Source: Fructobacillus papyrifericola (GTDB taxonomy: Bacteria > Bacillota > Bacilli > Lactobacillales > Lactobacillaceae). From it: DNA of 64,000 nt. The notes under the pieces were generated by a model, which was given only the letters and a program-made list of their open reading frames with translations, had not been told where the DNA came from and made no database searches. Below, piece after piece: positions 1-8,258 of the stretch. The DNA lies in the NCBI RefSeq assembly GCF_018437235.1, contig NZ_JAAMFJ010000001.1:124001-188000 (forward strand), in the 5' to 3' direction. Both the position numbers and the translations under genes were made by a program. The first letter of the stretch is position 1; every line of letters starts with the position of its first letter.

Positions 1-335
1 GTATTAAGAAGGCTGTGATTCATTCCTTCTCTGGTACAGCCGAACAGGCCAAGGCCTGGGTCGATCTGGGCTTTTATGTTTCCTTCTCCGGCGTCGCGAC
101 TTTTAAGAAGTCCGAAGACGTTCGGGAAGCGGCCAAAGTCGTCCCAGTGGACAAAATCCTAGTGGAAACCGACGCCCCTTACTTGGCACCAACGCCCATG
201 CGTGGCAAGACCAACGAACCAGGCTGGACCAAGTACGTCGTTGATTCCCTGGCCGAGACTTTGGGCATGAACCGCGATGAACTGGCCGCCCAAACGGTCA
301 AAAACGCCCACCGGGCCTTTTTCAACCATGACTAA
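1..335 (+). CDS. tatD: TatD family metal-dependent DNase, C-terminal part
   Basis: The reading frame is open from the left edge (first full codon at base 3), so the gene starts outside the window and only its last ~111 codons are here. The fragment carries TatD hallmarks: IHSFSG near the start, then the ETDAPYL metal-site motif and the RGKTNEP motif, with a normal C-terminus. TatD proteins are TIM-barrel metallohydrolases with 3'-5' exonuclease activity on DNA. The gene overlaps the start of rnmV and precedes rsmA, the standard tatD-rnmV-rsmA-veg order of low-GC Gram-positives, which supports the call. Nothing looks damaged in the visible part. Confidence 0.93.
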   Translation, partial: IKKAVIHSFSGTAEQAKAWVDLGFYVSFSGVATFKKSEDVREAAKVVPVDKILVETDAPYLAPTPMRGKTNEPGWTKYVVDSLAETLGMNRDELAAQTVKNAHRAFFNHD

Positions 336-984
336 GAATGGATTAGACCGAGAAGAAAAGGCTTTTCCCAGAACCGAAATTGCGGCAGTGACGGCGGCTA
401 ATGAAAAGCGACCGGTCATTTCCGCCATGGTCGTCGTCGAGGGCTGGTCGGATACCCAGCGTCTGGCCTTGGCCGTTCAATGCGACACCATTGAAACGGG
501 TGGTTCGGCCTTGGGGGAACGCGTTCTCGAACGCATTTCACTTGCTCAAAAACGGCGGGGCGTGATTGTACTGACCGATCCGGACTTTAACGGGAACCGC
601 TTACGGCAGTTGATTTTGGCCGCGGTGCCGGGCGTGACTTTGGCCAGCATTTCCCGCGACCAGGGGCGGGCGGCCAAGGATAATCCGCACAAGTCCTTAG
701 GAATCGAGCACGCGCCCATTGCAGACCTGCAATCAGTCTTGCTGAAGGCCGACCAGCAGGCCCAGGGAAAGCGGCAAGAATCCGACATTGACTTGGCCTT
801 TTTGCTTGACTATGGCTTGCTCGGGGCCGGACAGGCGAAGGAGAAGAGGCGGCTTTTGGGGGACCGATTGTCAATTGGCTATGCCAATGGCAAACAGTTG
901 CTGGCACGCCTTCAAGCCCTTGGCTTTCAAAAACACGATGTGTTAAATGCGTTAAAAGGAGGCCCAGATGGCCAAAACAATTGA
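328..984 (+). CDS. rnmV: Ribonuclease M5 (5S rRNA maturation)
   Basis: Toprim-domain nuclease that trims the ends of precursor 5S rRNA. The Toprim signature is visible: VVVEG (catalytic Glu) near residue 36, TDPDFNG (acidic DxD) near residue 93, and GIEHA further on. I take the ATG at 328, which overlaps the tatD stop; it gives about 33 residues ahead of the usual start, so a later start (an internal GTG or the ATG at 427) is possible, and none has a convincing ribosome site. The gene overlaps rsmA by 17 bases and is probably co-translated with its neighbours. The function follows from family and gene order. Confidence 0.88.
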   Translation: MTKNGLDREEKAFPRTEIAAVTAANEKRPVISAMVVVEGWSDTQRLALAVQCDTIETGGSALGERVLERISLAQKRRGVIVLTDPDFNGNRLRQLILAAVPGVTLASISRDQGRAAKDNPHKSLGIEHAPIADLQSVLLKADQQAQGKRQESDIDLAFLLDYGLLGAGQAKEKRRLLGDRLSIGYANGKQLLARLQALGFQKHDVLNALKGGPDGQNN

Positions 985-1852
985 TATTGCCTCACCAGCA
1001 CGGACTCAGGCGATTCTGAACCAATACGGACTGCGTGCCAAGAAGAAGTTTGGTCAAAACTTCCTGACGGATGGTAACATTTTGGCCGGCATCGTTGCGG
1101 CTGCTAATTTAACGAAAGAGGACCACGTCGTTGAGATTGGGCCTGGAATTGGTGGCTTAACGGAATACCTGGCCCGGGCTGCAAAGGACGTTTTGGCCTT
1201 TGAAATTGACCCGGACATGGTCAAGATTCTAAGTGAGACTTTGGCACCTTACGAAAACGTGCAGGTGCTGGAACAAGACGTCTTGGAAGCGGACTTGAAG
1301 ACAGTACTAGCTGGTGCCTTTGGCGATCAGGAAGCCGTCAAAGTCGTCGCCAACTTGCCCTATTACATCACTACGCCCATTTTGCTGGCCCTTTTGCAGG
1401 CAGACCTGAACTGGCAGCAACTGGTTGTCATGATGCAAAAGGAAGTCGCCGACCGATTGAGCGCAAAGCCCGGCACAAAGGAGTACGGGGTGCTGACGGT
1501 CATGTTAGACTACTACGCCTCGGTTTCGGTCGCCTTGAAGGTACCGGCGGCCGCCTTTAACCCGGCGCCAAACGTTGATTCGGCCGTGGTTTCCTTGACG
1601 CCAAAGCCGGCCGAAGAACCGGTTGATGAACCAAAGCAGCTCTTCTCCTTGGTCAAAGCCTGCTTTGCTCACCGGCGCAAGTCCCTTTGGAACAACTTGC
1701 TGCAACGCTTTGGCAAGGAAGAGGAGACCAAGGCGAAGCTGACGGCCGCTTTGGCGGCTTCCGGCATCGAAGCAGGCATTCGGGCCGAACGCTTGACTTT
1801 GGCGGAATTTACCAACTTGTACAAGGCTTTAAAGGCGGAAGGGCTGCTTTAA
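968..1852 (+). CDS. rsmA: 16S rRNA dimethyladenosine transferase (KsgA/RsmA)
   Basis: SAM-dependent enzyme that dimethylates two adjacent adenines in helix 45 of 16S rRNA during 30S assembly; loss gives kasugamycin resistance in other bacteria. The 294-residue product has family-typical length. It shows KKFGQNFL near residues 27-33, the SAM-binding EIGPGIGGLT at 56-65, and the catalytic NLPYYI at 129-134. An AAAGGAGG-like ribosome site sits just before the ATG, inside the end of rnmV. Last gene of the tatD-rnmV-rsmA operon; the following 90 bases hold the veg promoter. Confidence 0.96.
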   Translation: MAKTIDIASPARTQAILNQYGLRAKKKFGQNFLTDGNILAGIVAAANLTKEDHVVEIGPGIGGLTEYLARAAKDVLAFEIDPDMVKILSETLAPYENVQVLEQDVLEADLKTVLAGAFGDQEAVKVVANLPYYITTPILLALLQADLNWQQLVVMMQKEVADRLSAKPGTKEYGVLTVMLDYYASVSVALKVPAAAFNPAPNVDSAVVSLTPKPAEEPVDEPKQLFSLVKACFAHRRKSLWNNLLQRFGKEEETKAKLTAALAASGIEAGIRAERLTLAEFTNLYKALKAEGLL

Positions 1853-1883
1853 ACCTCTCTTTCTAATAGAAATCTCATATTAC

Positions 1884-1912
1884 TTGAACAATTCGTAACG
1901 ATAAGTTATAAT
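1884..1912 (+). promoter_or_regulatory. Sigma-A promoter of veg
   Basis: TTGAAC, 17-base spacer, TATAAT: close to the vegetative consensus, ending about 30 bases before the veg start codon. The match and position make veg a separately transcribed, probably strongly expressed gene. Confidence 0.85.
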
Positions 1913-1942
1913 TATTCTTGTTTAGAAAGAAAGGCGGTTTAT

Positions 1943-2173
1943 ATGTCAACCTTAGAAGAGATTAAGTCACGGTTAGACGCCCACATCGGCGAAACGGTTA
2001 CCGTTGTGTCCCAAGCCGGACGCAAGAAATTTACAAAACGTTCCGGGATCTTACGTTCAACTTTCCCTTCATTATTCGTTGTTGAACTGGACGAGGAAGC
2101 CCAGTTTAAGCAAGCATCATACAGCTATGCCGACGTCTTGACTAAGAATGTCGACGTGGATTTTGCAGAGTAA
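1943..2173 (+). CDS. veg: Veg family protein
   Basis: Small 76-residue protein of the Veg family. The start MSTLEEIKSRLDAHIGETV and the central AGRKKFTKRSGILRSTFPSLFVVEL stretch (shown in parts) match the family, which adopts an SH3-like barrel. In Bacillus subtilis Veg is abundant and influences biofilm matrix genes; its biochemical role is not settled. Position between rsmA and the purR-glmU region is conserved in low-GC Gram-positives. A strong promoter precedes it and a terminator follows immediately, so it is monocistronic. Confidence 0.92.
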   Translation: MSTLEEIKSRLDAHIGETVTVVSQAGRKKFTKRSGILRSTFPSLFVVELDEEAQFKQASYSYADVLTKNVDVDFAE

Positions 2174-2184
2174 TGATTTTAGTT

Positions 2185-2207
2185 AAAGGCCCAGATGGGC
2201 CTTTTTT
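2185..2207 (+). terminator. Rho-independent terminator after veg
   Basis: Perfect 8-bp stem AAAGGCCC/GGGCCTTT with an AGAT loop followed by a T run. Confidence 0.92.
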
Positions 2208-2220
2208 ATTTTAGAAAGAA

Positions 2221-2928
2221 ATGATCATGACTGACTTCATTCAGGTTCGCCACTTTCAGGCGGCCTTTGGAAAAAAGATAATTTTAAAGGATGTGTCCTT
2301 TACACTGCCAAAAGACCAATTGACCGTTGTCCTTGGTGAGAACGGGGCGGGGAAGACGACCTTAATCAAGGCCTTGATTGCAGCCGCGTTGGGCCAGTCG
2401 AGTCAAGAGACGATGACGGTTTCGGCTCAGCGTCTGGCCTACGTGCCTCAGTTTCGCGACTTGGGTGCCGACTATCCCTTGTCCATTAAGGCCTTTGTGG
2501 CCCTTGGTGTACGCGATCATGGCCTGCCTTGGCTGACTAAAAAGGAAAAGGCCAGTGTTTCGTCAGCCTTAAAGCGTTTAGACTTGAACGATTTGGCCGA
2601 CCTACCCCTGGCCAAGGCCTCCGGTGGCCAAAAGCAGCGGGCTTACATTGCCCAGGCCTTAGCCAAGCAGCCGGATCTCTTAATTCTTGACGAACCGACG
2701 TCGGCTCTAGACAGCCAACACACAGCAGAATTGGTTATGCAGATTCGTCAGGTCCAAAAAGAGCGCCAAATTGCTGTTCTCTGGATTTCCCACGATACGT
2801 CCTGGGTTCGTCAGTCGGCCGATTACTACCTTTGGCTGCATGATCAAACGGCGACCCTTGGTTTAGCCAAGGACTTGCCGGTTGAAGCGGAATCCAAGCA
2901 CCAGGAGGAGGTCTTAAATGTTTTCTGA
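2221..2928 (+). CDS. adcC: Zinc/manganese ABC transporter, ATPase subunit
   Basis: ATP-binding subunit of a metal-type ABC importer (AdcC/ZnuC/MntB class). The 235-residue product has Walker A GENGAGKT at residues 39-46, the signature SGGQKQR at 134-140 and Walker B LLILDEPTSAL from 153. The last bases overlap the start of the membrane subunit adcB, so the two are co-translated. No substrate-binding lipoprotein and no AdcR-type regulator lie next to it, so the metal (zinc is most usual) is inferred from family only. The second ATG, two codons in, is an equally possible start. Confidence 0.85.
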   Translation: MIMTDFIQVRHFQAAFGKKIILKDVSFTLPKDQLTVVLGENGAGKTTLIKALIAAALGQSSQETMTVSAQRLAYVPQFRDLGADYPLSIKAFVALGVRDHGLPWLTKKEKASVSSALKRLDLNDLADLPLAKASGGQKQRAYIAQALAKQPDLLILDEPTSALDSQHTAELVMQIRQVQKERQIAVLWISHDTSWVRQSADYYLWLHDQTATLGLAKDLPVEAESKHQEEVLNVF

Positions 2929-3706
2929 AGCATACATGGTCAACGCCTTCATTGCTGGAACGGTCGTTGCCTTGATTTCGGCTTTGGTCGGCACCTTTGT
3001 GGTGGCTCGTTCCTATAATTTTTTGACCCACTCCCTTTCCGAAATTGCCTTTGCGGGGGCGGCGCTTGGCTTTTGGCTGGGCTTTGCACCGCTTTTGGGG
3101 ATGGTCGTCTTGACGGCCGCTTCGGCTCTGGCCATTGGTTCCTTAGAGAATGCCAAGGTTAAGTCGGATAACGTGACCTCAGCCATTTCGGCCTTGGCCA
3201 TTGGTCTTGGCATTCTCTTCTTGGCTCTGGGCCACTCGTCCTCTTCTTCAGCCACGGGGATTTTGTTCGGTTCAGTCCTGGGCATTTCAACGGCTGACCT
3301 GCAGCTGCTCTTTGCCATGGCTGCCATCGTGGCCGCCGTGCTCTTTTTCCTCTACCGGCCACTGTCGCTTTTGGCCTTTGATGAAGCGGGCCTGCTGCTT
3401 TCCTCCAAGAAGAAGGGCCTGTTGCGGGTTGCCTTTTTGTTGATCATGGCCCTTTCGGTGGCCATTTCATCCCAGTTGGTTGGCTCACTTCTGGTCTTTG
3501 TCTTAGTGACCTTACCAGCGGCTTCGGCCCGGGCCTTTCAAAAGTCGATTGCCGGATTGATTGGCTTGGCCGTTTTCTTCGCCCTCTTTGGTACCTGGGT
3601 GGGTCTGGCCTTGGCCTACTTGACCAACCTGCCAACCTCCGTCTTCATCGCCCTAATTGAAGTCGCCATTTACCTGCTGTCACTCTTGCTGGCCAAGCTG
3701 GACTAG
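2918..3706 (+). CDS. adcB: Zinc/manganese ABC transporter, membrane permease
   Basis: Polytopic permease of the ABC-3 family, partner of the ATPase just upstream (11-base overlap). The 262-residue protein is almost entirely hydrophobic, with about eight or nine membrane helices. The early segment VVARSYNFLTHSLSEIAFAG resembles the conserved first cytoplasmic loop of ZnuB/AdcB permeases. It should form a homodimeric channel that takes metal from an extracellular binding protein encoded elsewhere. A hairpin terminator follows within 30 bases. Confidence 0.86.
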   Translation: MFSEAYMVNAFIAGTVVALISALVGTFVVARSYNFLTHSLSEIAFAGAALGFWLGFAPLLGMVVLTAASALAIGSLENAKVKSDNVTSAISALAIGLGILFLALGHSSSSSATGILFGSVLGISTADLQLLFAMAAIVAAVLFFLYRPLSLLAFDEAGLLLSSKKKGLLRVAFLLIMALSVAISSQLVGSLLVFVLVTLPAASARAFQKSIAGLIGLAVFFALFGTWVGLALAYLTNLPTSVFIALIEVAIYLLSLLLAKLD

Positions 3707-3729
3707 GGAATTTTAATTTTGAAAATTTG

Positions 3730-3769
3730 AGCTTGAAAAGGCGAATGTTCGTCTTTTCAAGCTTTTTTT
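3730..3769 (+). terminator. Terminator after adcCB
   Basis: Long imperfect stem (AGCTTGAAAAG paired with CTTTTCAAGCT, extended inward through a CGAA/TTCG pair) followed by seven T residues. It overlaps the region where the purR -35 should lie. Confidence 0.88.
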
Positions 3770-3773
3770 ATGC

Positions 3774-3779
3774 TATAAT
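3774..3779 (+). promoter_or_regulatory. -10 box of the purR-glmU operon
   Basis: Perfect TATAAT about 54 bases before the purR ATG. The -35 region would fall inside the preceding terminator stem and is weak (TTTTCA-like), so activity may need help or be modest. A PurBox-like sequence lies at 3744-3756 (see findings). Confidence 0.6.
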
Positions 3780-3832
3780 TATCTGGATATTTTGTTTAAA
3801 AGGGGGCGGGCCCTTGAGCCCGACAAAAGAAG

Positions 3833-4666
3833 ATGAAAACACGCCGCGCAGACCGTTTGGTCGACATGACACACTACTTATTAGAACACCCACGGGTCCT
3901 GGTTTCCCTGAACTTTTTTGCGGAGCGCTACGAGACGGCCAAGTCCTCGATTTCCGAAGATTTAGCCATCGTTCGCCGCGTCTTTAAGAGTCGTGGAACC
4001 GGTGACTTGAAGACCTATCCAGGCGCAGCCGGTGGGGTCTACTACACGCCAATGATGGGGCAGGTCGAAGCGGCCGACTTTGTTAACAGTGTTTGCGAAG
4101 CCGTCTCAGACGAAAGTCGCGTTCTGCCCGGTGGCTACGTCTATCTCTCCGACCTGCTTGGCGATCCAGCTGTTTTGCGGCAAACGGGTCGCTTGCTGAC
4201 GACGGAATACGTCGGACAGGAAATCGATGCCGTGATGACGGCGGCTACGAAGGGGATTCCCCTGGCTCAGGCCGTTGCAAGCGAACTAAACGTGCCCTTT
4301 GTCATCGTCCGTGACGATGCCAAGGTGACCGAAGGGTCGATGATTTCGGTCAACTACTTGACCGGCTCATCCAAGCGAGTGGAAAAGATGGCGTTGTCAA
4401 AGCGCTCTTTGCGCTCTGGTGCCAAAGTCTTGATTGTCGATGACTTTATGAAGGCTGGTGGAACCATTCAGGGGATGCAGACACTGGTTCGCGAATTTGG
4501 TGGCACGGTTGTCGGAACGGCGGTCTTTGCCGAAGGTCGTTCCAACGTCCGCTTGATTGAGGACTTCACGTCACTCTTGCACGTTGAAACGAGTCCTGAA
4601 ACGAAGACGCAAATCAAGGTTACCCCAGGAAACTTTGACACACGGATTTACCAGGAGAAGGCATAA
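3833..4666 (+). CDS. purR: Purine operon regulator PurR
   Basis: DNA-binding regulator of purine synthesis and transport genes that senses PRPP. The 277-residue protein has an N-terminal winged helix (about residues 1-75) followed by a phosphoribosyltransferase-fold domain. The PRPP-binding motif VLIVDDFMKAGGT is intact at 199-211. The ATG at 3833 is the only Met before an in-frame stop at 3815; its ribosome site is weak. It is followed by glmU after one base, the common purR-glmU pairing. A matching target, a double PurBox, is found at 17252-17294 upstream of a purine permease in this window. Confidence 0.95.
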   Translation: MKTRRADRLVDMTHYLLEHPRVLVSLNFFAERYETAKSSISEDLAIVRRVFKSRGTGDLKTYPGAAGGVYYTPMMGQVEAADFVNSVCEAVSDESRVLPGGYVYLSDLLGDPAVLRQTGRLLTTEYVGQEIDAVMTAATKGIPLAQAVASELNVPFVIVRDDAKVTEGSMISVNYLTGSSKRVEKMALSKRSLRSGAKVLIVDDFMKAGGTIQGMQTLVREFGGTVVGTAVFAEGRSNVRLIEDFTSLLHVETSPETKTQIKVTPGNFDTRIYQEKA

Positions 4667-4667
4667 G

Positions 4668-6041
4668 ATGGAAGGAACAAACGTAGTCATTTTGGCGGCC
4701 GGAAACGGCTCACGGATGAAGTCTAACCTGCCCAAAGTCCTCCACGAAGTAGCCGGCAAGGCGATGGTGGACTGGGTACTATCAGCGGTCGAACCACTGT
4801 CACCCAAGAACATTTTGACGGTAACCGGTGTCGGCAACGAAAAAGTCCAGGCCCACATTGGCAAGCGCTCCGACTTTGTCATCCAAGAAAAGCAGCTGGG
4901 AACGGGCCACGCGGTCTTGCAGACCAAGGCTGCGCTTGGTAACGCCAAGGGGTCAACCCTGATTTTGTCCGGCGATACGCCACTCTTTACCACCAAGACG
5001 CTGGAAGCCTTGTTAGAAGAGCACGCACGGACCAAGGCAGCGGTGACGGTTCTGACCGCCCACGCCGATGACCCAACCGGTTACGGACGGATTGTCCGCG
5101 ACGATGAGGGCATGGTCTTAAAGATTGTTGAGCAAAAGGACGCCTCCATCACGGAGCGGCGGATTCAAGAAATCAATACGGGCGTTTACGTCTTTGATAA
5201 CCAGTTGCTCTTTTCGGTCCTTTCCAAAGTCGGCAACGACAACGCCCAGGGGGAGTACTACCTGCCCGATACGCTGGATATCCTGCGTGAAGCGGGGCAG
5301 CCCATCGGGGCCTATGAAACCATGGACTTTGATGAGTCTTTGGGCGTCAACGACCGGGTGGCCTTGGCCAAGGCCAACGAAATCATGCGCGCTCGGATTA
5401 ACGAAAAGCACATGAGAAACGGGGTTGAATTATTGGATCCTGCCCAGACTTACATCGAAGCCGATGTGCAAATTGGCCAGGATACGGTTATTGAAGGCAA
5501 CGTCACCCTGAAGGGGAAGACGGTCATTGGGCGTGATAACGTCTTGACGGCCGGGACGCGGATTGAAGATTCGACAATTGGCGATGGCAACGTCATCACT
5601 TCTTCCCACTTGGAAGAAGCGACGGTTAAGAACAAGACGACCATCGGACCATACGCCCACCTGCGTCCACTGGCAGTGATTGAAGACGAGGCCCACTTGG
5701 GTAACTTTGTCGAGGTCAAGAAGGCGACCGTTGGCCTGCGTTCCAAGGTTGGCCACCTGTCCTACGTGGGCAATGCCACGCTAGGTGAAGACGTCAACGT
5801 TGGCGCCGGAACAATCTTTGTCAATTACGACGGCGTCAACAAATTTGATAGCAAAGTCGGCGACCGGGCCTTCATCGGTTCCAACACGAAGATTATTGCC
5901 CCTGTGACGATTGCAGACGAAGCCATCACGGCGGCCGGTTCGACGATTACAGACGACATCCAAAAGCACGCCATGGGCATTGCCCGTTCGCGTCAAACCA
6001 ATAAGGAAGACTTTTGGAAGCGGATGCCTCATAAAAAATAA
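4668..6041 (+). CDS. glmU: Bifunctional GlcNAc-1-P uridyltransferase / GlcN-1-P acetyltransferase
   Basis: Makes UDP-GlcNAc, precursor of peptidoglycan and surface polymers. I place the start at the ATG at 4668, preceded by AGGAG and one base after the purR stop, giving 457 residues, the normal length. The N-terminal nucleotidyltransferase domain begins with LAAGNGSRMKSNLPKVLH (residues 9-26); the C-terminal half is a left-handed beta helix made of hexapeptide repeats from about residue 250. A longer in-frame extension back into purR exists but has no support. Terminator directly downstream. Confidence 0.97.
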   Translation: MEGTNVVILAAGNGSRMKSNLPKVLHEVAGKAMVDWVLSAVEPLSPKNILTVTGVGNEKVQAHIGKRSDFVIQEKQLGTGHAVLQTKAALGNAKGSTLILSGDTPLFTTKTLEALLEEHARTKAAVTVLTAHADDPTGYGRIVRDDEGMVLKIVEQKDASITERRIQEINTGVYVFDNQLLFSVLSKVGNDNAQGEYYLPDTLDILREAGQPIGAYETMDFDESLGVNDRVALAKANEIMRARINEKHMRNGVELLDPAQTYIEADVQIGQDTVIEGNVTLKGKTVIGRDNVLTAGTRIEDSTIGDGNVITSSHLEEATVKNKTTIGPYAHLRPLAVIEDEAHLGNFVEVKKATVGLRSKVGHLSYVGNATLGEDVNVGAGTIFVNYDGVNKFDSKVGDRAFIGSNTKIIAPVTIADEAITAAGSTITDDIQKHAMGIARSRQTNKEDFWKRMPHKK

Positions 6042-6047
6042 GCAATG

Positions 6048-6075
6048 AAAAGGACAGCGAAAGCGGTCCTTTTTT
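6048..6075 (+). terminator. Terminator after glmU
   Basis: Stem AAAAGGACaGC / GCgGTCCTTTT with a GAAA loop and a T run. Confidence 0.92.
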
Positions 6076-6159
6076 GCTGCTTTCTTTTCCGCTAAAAAAT
6101 TTTGTGGTATACTCAATTCAGTTATTATTACAACTATACCAATATTGAAGGAGCGAAAG

Positions 6160-6780
6160 ATGAATAAGAAAGCTGTTGCCTTGATTGCTGCCGTTTTTGT
6201 GATTGTTGCCGGGGCTATTGCCGCGGTTACAATCGGTGGTAATTCCGGAAAAAAGAAGGAGGACCATTCAATGAAAAACATGAAGATGTCATCATCAAAG
6301 ATGGCTATGTCCTCAAGCATGGATATGTCTTCTTCTTCAAGCATGAACATGTCATCCATGAAGATGGACGAAAGTTTGCCAACCAACTTGAAGACGGCCG
6401 AAAATCCTAAGTACCCAGTCGGCTCTGCCATTACCTTGGAGGCCGACCACATGACTGGCATGAAGGGGGCGGAAGGAACGGTTGCAGCCGCTTATGATAC
6501 GAAGCTCTACGAAGTCACTTACCAGCCAACCAACGGTGGTAAGAAGGTCACGGGCCACAAGTGGTTGACCAAGGACGACTTTAAGGACATGAAGGACCAC
6601 AAGAAGGGTGACAAGGTAACCCTTGAAAGTGAGCACATGGCAAACATGAAGGGGGCCAAGGCAACCATTACCAAGGTTGTTGATGGACCGGCCTATGCCG
6701 TCAACTACCAGCCAACCAACGGTGGTGACATGGTCAAGAACCACAAGTACTTGGTTGAATCTGAAATTAAGGCTCGCTAA
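6160..6780 (+). CDS. Membrane-anchored Met/His-rich protein with two DUF1541 (YdhK-type) domains
   Basis: 206 residues. One N-terminal hydrophobic segment (about residues 5-25) with no lipobox Cys acts as a signal anchor. A Ser/Met/His-rich linker follows (about 35-75) with many Met-x-x-Met spacings, a composition seen in copper-binding exported proteins. The C-terminal part has two copies of a ~60-residue unit, each with an E-x-x-HM-x-x-MKGA motif and a YQPTNGG motif, as in YdhK (DUF1541). AAGGAG lies before the ATG at 6160; TATACT at 6108-6113 is a likely -10. The function is unknown; extracytoplasmic metal binding is inference. A flavoprotein reductase remnant follows 38 bases later. Confidence 0.75.
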   Translation: MNKKAVALIAAVFVIVAGAIAAVTIGGNSGKKKEDHSMKNMKMSSSKMAMSSSMDMSSSSSMNMSSMKMDESLPTNLKTAENPKYPVGSAITLEADHMTGMKGAEGTVAAAYDTKLYEVTYQPTNGGKKVTGHKWLTKDDFKDMKDHKKGDKVTLESEHMANMKGAKATITKVVDGPAYAVNYQPTNGGDMVKNHKYLVESEIKAR

Positions 6781-6818
6781 AATAGACTTAACGAATTGTT
6801 TTGAAAGGGGTAAACAGC

Positions 6819-8160
6819 ATGGATTTTTCAGTTCTCTACATTGGCTCAGGACAAGCTACCTGGAACGGGGCGGTCCCACTTGCCAAAACCGGTGTTAAGA
6901 TTGGGGTGATTGAAGAATCCCAGTACGGCGGTGTCTGCTCCAACAAGGGCTGCAATGCCAAGATTATCTTGGATAAGCCGCTGCAACTCGTTGACCAAAT
7001 TAAGGCCCTGCAGGGTCGCGGCTTGGACGGTTTGCCCAAGGTAAACTGGGAGGACCTGATGGCCCACAAGCACGAGCTCATCGTGCCCCAGGATCAGCAC
7101 GGTAAGGACCGCTTGGATAACGTCGGAATTACGACCATTAACGGACATGCCGAATTCGTTGATGCCCACACGGTTCGGGTTGGTGAAAAAAATACACGGC
7201 TGACAAGATTGTCATTGCCACCGGACTGCGTCCACACCGCCTAAACATCCCAGGGGCTGAAAACTTGCCAACTCCACGGACTTCTTGTCTCTGCCACACA
7301 TGCCTGAACACGTGACGATTCTCGGTGGTGGTTTCGTGGCCATCGAATTTGCCACGATTGCCTCAGCCGTTGGTGCCAAAGTTGACGTGATTACTCGTGG
7401 TAACCGGATTCTAAAGCAGTTCCCAGCCGAATACGTGGCGGCTGTTCAGGCTGACTTGAAGAAGGCTGGCGTCCGCTTTATTCCGGACATGAACGTTGAA
7501 AAGGCGGAGAAAAACGACGATGGTAGCCTGACTTTGTTCGGACCAAAGGAATTCCAGTTGACGACCGACTACGTTTTGGATGCGACCGGTCGTATTCCAA
7601 ACCACGACCAGTTGAACCTGGAAGCGGTTGGCGTGAAGGCTAATAGCCGGGGAATCGAAGTAAACGAATATCTGCAGACAAACGTCGAAAATATTTACGC
7701 CGCTGGGGATGCCGTGGACAAGACCATTCCGAAGTTGACGCCCACGGCCGCCTTCGAATCCCGTTACTTGGCTGCCAAGTTTATGGGGACAAACGAAGGA
7801 CCAATTGCTTACCCAGCCATCTCTGAAATCGTCTTTACTTCGCCAAGAATCGCCCAGGTTGGTGTTTCCTTAGATGAAGCTAAGGCCAAGCCAGACCAGT
7901 ACGAAGTCGTTGAGGCTTCCTACGATGGGGACTGGTACCGTCAGGTTGAAAACGAACAGGGAGCCAAGCTCTCCTTGATTTTTGAAAGAAAAAGCCAAAA
8001 GCTCGTTGGGGCAGCTGAAATGGCTAACGCGGCTGAGGAAACGATCAACACGATTGTCCCTTACGTCCAGATGGCCTTGACCAAGGAAGAACTAAACGAC
8101 TTTGTTTACGTCTTCCCATCAATCGCCTACACCTTGCAGCGGCGCTTGCCACTTGTTTAA
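6819..8160 (+). pseudogene. Class I pyridine nucleotide-disulfide oxidoreductase (glutathione-reductase-like), two frameshifts
   Basis: FAD/NAD(P)H flavoprotein reductase. It starts at the ATG at 6819 behind AAAGGGG and keeps a redox pair CSNKGC, the NAD(P)-binding GGGFVAIEFA and the FAD motif NIYAAGDAVD. The frame is lost twice: near the seven-A run at 7186-7192 (translation should continue with YTADKIVIATGLRP) and again at about 7265-7281. Both are single-base losses, so the protein as given cannot be made in one piece. The usual C-terminal HPT with catalytic His is replaced by FPS (VFPSIAYTLQRR), so even the intact parent may not be a classical glutathione reductase. Sequencing error versus real decay cannot be told from the sequence. 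Confidence 0.8.
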
Positions 8161-8163
8161 TTG

Positions 8164-8200
8164 AAAAATCCGTCGCTTTGATGAAGAGCGGCGGATTTTT
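8164..8200 (+). terminator. Terminator after the reductase remnant
   Basis: AAAAATCCG-CGCT paired with AGCG-CGGATTTTT. Confidence 0.9.
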
Positions 8201-8223
8201 GACTTTTGTGGAGCAAGGGCCTA

Positions 8224-8232
8224 TGCTATACT
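8224..8232 (+). promoter_or_regulatory. Extended -10 promoter
   Basis: TGC directly before TATACT (8227-8232), an extended -10 element; no good -35. It lies 27 bases before the next start codon. Confidence 0.6.
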
Positions 8233-8258
8233 CTTTTTGTTAAGCAAAGGAGAATTTC

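Noticed and set aside
7184-7195. A-AAA-AAT slippery heptamer in the reductase, possibly programmed -1 frameshifting
   Set aside because: A second frame loss follows within 90 bases without a slippery site, so decay or sequencing error is simpler; this enzyme family is not known to use frameshifting.
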